Under the pieces are notes generated by a model. The model made no database searches. It was not told the DNA's origin and saw nothing but the letters and a program-made list of their open reading frames with translations. DNA of 45,686 nucleotides. Source: Candidatus Marsarchaeota G2 archaeon ECH_B_1 (lineage in GTDB: Archaea; Thermoproteota; Thermoprotei_A; Marsarchaeales; Marsarchaeaceae). The position numbers were made by a program, and so were the translations under genes. Below, in pieces: positions 42,561 through 45,686 of this stretch; within the stretch, counting starts at the first letter, position 1, and every line of letters starts with the position of its first letter. The stretch lies in NCBI GenBank assembly GCA_003019535.1, contig NEXG01000002.1, positions 13,569-59,254 on the forward strand, in the 5' to 3' direction.

Positions 42561-42809
42561 ATGACGCTTGAAGTGAAGGTTACTAGGAACTATCAAATAA
42601 CTATTCCAGCCGAGGTTAGGAGTAAGCTTGGCATAAAAGTGGGCGACAAAGTTTTAGTCAGTCTTGAAGGAGATAGTGTCGTTATGCGCAAGGTGTCAGG
42701 TGACTTCACAAGGGTAAGGGTTAGGCTTAAGCGCAAAATAGATGCAAATTACGTTGAACGTGTCATAAGGGAAGTTGGGGAAGAGCTTGGAAGCACTGTT
42801 GGACACTAA
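42561..42809 (+). CDS. vapB: AbrB/SpoVT-type antitoxin
   Basis: 82 residues. VKVTRNYQITIPAEVRSKLG and IKVGDKVLVSLEGDSVVMRK form the swapped-hairpin AbrB DNA-binding fold. The C-terminal helix would bind the toxin. The toxin gene overlaps its end by about 35 bases. Since the toxin is frameshifted, the antitoxin may now work alone as a regulator. Confidence 0.87.
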   Translation: MTLEVKVTRNYQITIPAEVRSKLGIKVGDKVLVSLEGDSVVMRKVSGDFTRVRVRLKRKIDANYVERVIREVGEELGSTVGH

Positions 42810-43148
42810 TGTTCTCGTGGCCGTATTGGTCGAGGATGATGTTAACCACAGGGAGGCATTAAGGGTTTGGTCTGGTGCAGAGAAGGTGCACGTTCCCTTC
42901 ATCTCAGTAGTAGAGCTTGAGTATTTCCTTGTTAAACACAAGCTTGGCTCAAAAGCTATACAGGAGCTGGTAAACGACCCAAAGTGGAGATAGTGCCAAA
43001 CACCTCCCAAGACATTAGGTTTGCCTTAACACGAAAGCCTAAGTCCTACGACGACTTCAATGACTACATTATACTTTCAACTGCGAGAAGAACATCGCTA
43101 CCACTGTTGACTTTTGATGGGGAACTTAGACGCTTAGCAAAATCCTAA
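42775..43148 (+). pseudogene. vapC: PIN-domain toxin with a frameshift
   Basis: The first part (ALLDTNVLVAVLVEDDVNHR, VVELEYFLVKHK) stops at TAG 42991-42993. The second part, in another frame, continues as VEIVPNTSQDIRFALTRKPK, SYDDFNDYIILSTA and LLTFDGELRRLA to TAA 43148. One base added near CCCAAAGTGG (42978-42987) joins them into about 124 residues, normal VapC size. The four acidic residues are split between the parts, so a truncated product is inactive. Start TTG at 42775 or 42787. Confidence 0.83.
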
Positions 43149-43152
43149 GGGA

Positions 43153-43489
43153 GTCGCCCTAGTCAGCAGTTCCGGAATAGATAGGTTTATATAGATTTGT
43201 GGTTTTGAGCATTTGTGTGCATGGGCAGTAGGGTGAGCGGTAGCAGAGACCCAAGACCTCCGCTGGCTGAGGGAGGGGTACGTGCACACACAGGAAGCGG
43301 GGAGGGGGGACTGAAGATGGTCGGCGTTCCCCACTGCATGGTGGGTGGGTACGTCGAGACAGGGGCGGAGCTGAATGGGGTCAATGAACCCGTGAGGTCC
43401 CTACATGATGCTGTGAAGCCCAAGCTCCACTACGCGTATGATAGGTGTGCTGATGCATACCTACGTATGCCTACGTAGAGTGAAACCCG
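43153..43489 (+). repeat. Interspersed repeat, copy B (about 337 bp), with open frame
   Basis: Homologue of 29223-29590. TATA box GGTTTATATAG (43184-43194), then the shared GTGTGCATGGGCAGTAGGGT. From ATG 43221 an 85-codon frame stays open to TAG 43478: MGSRVSGSRDPRPPLAEGGV, then RAHTGSGEGGLKMVGVPHCM, and GAELNGVNEPVRSLHDAVKP, CADAYLRMPT at the end, the last part similar to the C-terminus of FGGY-type sugar kinases. It lies five bases after the toxin pseudogene. Because the frame is broken in copy A, coding is uncertain. Confidence 0.7.
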
Positions 43490-43510
43490 GATCACATAGA
43501 CGTGTTTTGG

Positions 43511-45001
43511 CTACTCTCTCACTACGAGGCTGTAGGCCACTTCGCTTAGGTCTCCTCCCCCCTGGTTTATGAAGAGGTGTCTTGTCTGGGTGAGTTCGAG
43601 TAAACCCTCGAGTCCGAGCTCCCTACCTATCCCGCTCTTCTTGAAGCCTCCACGTGGCGCCGCCGCTGATAGTAGGTGATACTCGTTTATCCACACCGTG
43701 CCCGCCTCAATGGCCTCTGCTACCCTTCTCGCCTTATCTATGTCTTGGGACCATACACCCGCTGCCAGACCGTACTCTGTGTCGTTGGCTATGGCCACAG
43801 CCTCCTCCTCGTCCTCGAACTCTAATACGGTGAGCACGGGTCCGAATATCTCCTCCCTCGCCGCCTCCGTGTGGGGTGGGACGTTGTCTAGCAGTGTTGG
43901 GGGGTAGTATAGTCCTCCCTCGGGCACGCTCTTGGTGATGTCCTTCGAGTACACTAGTCTCGCTCCCTGGGTGACTGCGGAGTCAACCATTAGCTCTATC
44001 TTGTTTTTCTGCTCAGCCGTTGTTATGGCGCTCACATCGGTCTCCATATCTAGCGGGTTGCCGGGATTCATTCTACGCATGTACTCCACTATTTTTGCTA
44101 GAAGTCTCTGCTTTACGGCTGAGTGGACGAGCAGCCTACTTCCAGACTCACACAGTTGACCAGAGTTTAGGTATATTCCGAATAGAACACCCTTAGCCGC
44201 TCGATCGATGTCGGCGTCTTCGAACACGATGTTTGGGGACTTACCTCCGAGTTCGAGTGTTATTCTCCTGAGGCCCGCGGCCTTTTTCGCGACGTCTAAT
44301 CCCGTCTTGGTTGAACCCGTGAAGCTCACGTGGGCCACCTTAGTGTTCTGGATGAGCGCGTCGCCCACAACTCTCCCTTCACCCACCACGACGTTGAGCA
44401 CGCCGTCGGGTAGTCCCGCTCTCTTTGCATCCTCTGCTAGCTCGAGTGCTGTGAGGGGTGTGAAGTGTGAGGGTTTGAGGACGACGGTGTTACCGGCAAG
44501 CAGTGCGGGGGCAACCTTCCATACAGCCATTAGGAATGGTACATTCCATGGGGCCACGGCTGCCACGACCCCTAGGGGCAAATACTGCACGACACCCTTG
44601 GTGCCTGGGTATTCGGGGTGAACTATTTCACGGCTATCCTTGAACTCCAGGCTTCTCCCGAAGTACGAGAGGTGTTCTATTCCCAGGGGGACATCCATAA
44701 ACGTTGTCTGCCTGAGTGTTTTACCCGTGTTGAGAGATTCTAGGAGAGCGTACTCATCCGACCTCGCCTGAATTATCTCGGCGAGTCTGAGAAGTATTCT
44801 ACGCCTCTCGCTGAGGGGTGTCTTCGACCACACCCTCTTGAAGGCGTCTTGTGCTGCGTCCACGGCTCGGTCTGCCTTTTCAGGGGTGGCCATCACCACG
44901 TGGGCCACCAGCCTACCATCTATGGGACTATAAACCCCCCTCTCTTCACCTTCGTAATCGTATGCGCCACCAATAAAGCTCGCGTATTTCTTAGGCTCCA
45001 T
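43511..45001 (-). CDS. Aldehyde dehydrogenase (NAD(P)-dependent)
   Basis: 496 residues from the ATG at 45001; a longer frame to 45058 overlaps the upstream gene and lacks ALDH similarity. VAAVAPWNVPFLMAVWKVAP with Asn153, VVLKPSHFTP with Lys176, FTGSTKTG, LELGGKSPNIVFED with Glu250 and NSGQLCESGSRLLV with Cys284 give the complete active site. EEIFGPVLTV and KKSGIGRELG follow as usual. It oxidises an aldehyde to an acid. The start overlaps the end of the alcohol dehydrogenase gene by 11 bases, so alcohol would be taken to acid in two steps. Confidence 0.92.
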   Translation of the reverse strand: MEPKKYASFIGGAYDYEGEERGVYSPIDGRLVAHVVMATPEKADRAVDAAQDAFKRVWSKTPLSERRRILLRLAEIIQARSDEYALLESLNTGKTLRQTTFMDVPLGIEHLSYFGRSLEFKDSREIVHPEYPGTKGVVQYLPLGVVAAVAPWNVPFLMAVWKVAPALLAGNTVVLKPSHFTPLTALELAEDAKRAGLPDGVLNVVVGEGRVVGDALIQNTKVAHVSFTGSTKTGLDVAKKAAGLRRITLELGGKSPNIVFEDADIDRAAKGVLFGIYLNSGQLCESGSRLLVHSAVKQRLLAKIVEYMRRMNPGNPLDMETDVSAITTAEQKNKIELMVDSAVTQGARLVYSKDITKSVPEGGLYYPPTLLDNVPPHTEAAREEIFGPVLTVLEFEDEEEAVAIANDTEYGLAAGVWSQDIDKARRVAEAIEAGTVWINEYHLLSAAAPRGGFKKSGIGRELGLEGLLELTQTRHLFINQGGGDLSEVAYSLVVRE

Positions 45002-45686
45002 CGCCCCTCCACCCCGAGGCCTCCCAGAGCACCCTCCTGATGTCCTCGGTGCTCGCATCCCTCGCGTTCATCGTGACACCCGTGTCTTCACTCGCAAGCC
45101 GCACGAGCTCCTCCAAGCTCTGAGTGAACTCCCCCCTACCCACACCTGCTTCCTCCAGTGTGAGGGGTTGACCTATCTCTCTGAAATAGTTTTTAAGCGT
45201 CCCAGTGAAGCCCTCAGCCCTCACCTTATCTGGGAAAATGGTGTTGAGTCTATCGTACCTCTCCTTCACAGCCTGATAATTGTAGGATACCACGTATGGT
45301 AGGAATAGGCCCACGCATTTGCCGTGGGGGAGTTTGAAGTAGGCTCCAAGTGCGTGGCCTAGGGCGTGCGCCAAGCCTATCTGGGAGTTTGAGAATGCGA
45401 GGCCGGCCATCGACGCACCTATATGTACAGCTTCCCTCGAGGCGATGTTCCCAGGCTCGGCAAGCACCACGGGTAGGTTGGGCGTTATGAGTTGGAGCGC
45501 CTTTTCAGCGAGGGCGTCAGAGAAGGGATTCCTCCAAGTGCTCGTGTAGGCCTCAACGGCGTGCACCACTGCGTCCACAGCGGTGTTCCGGGTTTGCTCC
45601 CTGGGGAGACCCACAACCATTCTCGGGTCAAGTATGGCCACGTCGGGCAGTATCTCTTTTGAGGCTAGCTCGTGCTTCCTCCTCTC
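44991..45686 (-). CDS. Iron-containing alcohol dehydrogenase, N-terminus beyond window
   Basis: The frame runs from the right edge (45686) to TAA at 44991, 231 residues visible. PREQTRNTAVDAVVHAVEAY, with the metal-binding Asp and His of group III dehydrogenases, SNSQIGLAHALGHALGAYFK and LPHGKCVGLFLPYVVSYN (metal His residues) fit Fe-ADH proteins. The NAD-binding N-terminal domain lies outside. Coupled with the aldehyde dehydrogenase by an 11-base overlap. Confidence 0.88.
   Translation of the reverse strand, partial: ERRKHELASKEILPDVAILDPRMVVGLPREQTRNTAVDAVVHAVEAYTSTWRNPFSDALAEKALQLITPNLPVVLAEPGNIASREAVHIGASMAGLAFSNSQIGLAHALGHALGAYFKLPHGKCVGLFLPYVVSYNYQAVKERYDRLNTIFPDKVRAEGFTGTLKNYFREIGQPLTLEEAGVGRGEFTQSLEELVRLASEDTGVTMNARDASTEDIRRVLWEASGWRGDGA

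Noticed and set aside
1-45686. CRISPR arrays
   Set aside because: The only tandem repeats are in-frame coding repeats at 5380-5815, 14479-14574 and 30064-30213, with no spacers.
1-45686. tRNA or rRNA genes
   Set aside because: No T-arm GGTTCGAATCC-like sequence with a matching acceptor stem was found on either strand.

Overview
The window looks like part of a thermophilic archaeal chromosome, most likely a member of the Thermoproteota (crenarchaeal/thaumarchaeal) lineage. The support is indirect: AT-rich TATA boxes lie about 24-30 bases before many start codons with no leader, which is typical of leaderless archaeal transcripts. There are also small Sso10a-like winged-helix proteins, a ribbon-helix-helix regulator of a type I associate with Thaumarchaeota, VapBC pairs, IS200/IS605-type TnpB elements and thermopsin-like or Ser/Thr-stalk surface proteins. 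GTG and TTG starts are common. I cannot name the genus. No tRNA, rRNA or CRISPR array was seen.

Layout. 1-7.7 kb is a peptide-use region: the substrate-binding protein of a peptide ABC transporter (cut by the left edge), an M19 dipeptidase, a radical SAM/SPASM protein, a coiled-coil PD-(D/E)XK protein and an M20 peptidase. 8-28 kb is a cell-surface and glycan locus: NAD-sugar epimerase, two GT4 and three GT2 glycosyltransferases, a flippase, an FkbM-type methyltransferase, an S41 protease-like protein, two large surface proteins and several small DNA-binding regulators. Four genes in this locus appear damaged: the flippase has a frameshift at a G run, one GT4 and the FkbM gene each carry a single in-frame TGA, and a glycosidase-like surface protein lacks its 5' end. 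27.7-32.6 kb holds small archaeal proteins, an Lrp/AsnC regulator, a second coiled-coil PD-(D/E)XK-like protein and an ArsR/membrane/DUF4097-like operon.

32.7-36.9 kb is a mobile island. It has a lone IS605-like right end, a tnpB element (minus strand, one frameshift), an intact VapBC pair and a decayed second tnpB element (plus strand). The two elements point away from each other with VapBC between their left ends. Next to it, 37.4-41.6 kb carries a dissimilatory sulfur operon: an AprM/QmoC-like membrane protein, aprB, aprA and sat. Together these interconvert sulfate, APS and sulfite; direction cannot be read from the sequence. 41.6-45.7 kb has a metallophosphoesterase, a second VapBC pair with a frameshifted toxin, and an alcohol/aldehyde dehydrogenase pair running off the right edge.

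A repeat of about 340-370 bp occurs twice (29.2 and 43.2 kb), each copy with its own TATA box and what looks like a relic of a sugar-kinase C-terminus. Taken together the genes suggest an organism that takes up and breaks down peptides, oxidises alcohols or aldehydes, performs dissimilatory sulfur metabolism, and has a glycosylated surface whose biosynthesis genes are being lost or switched.
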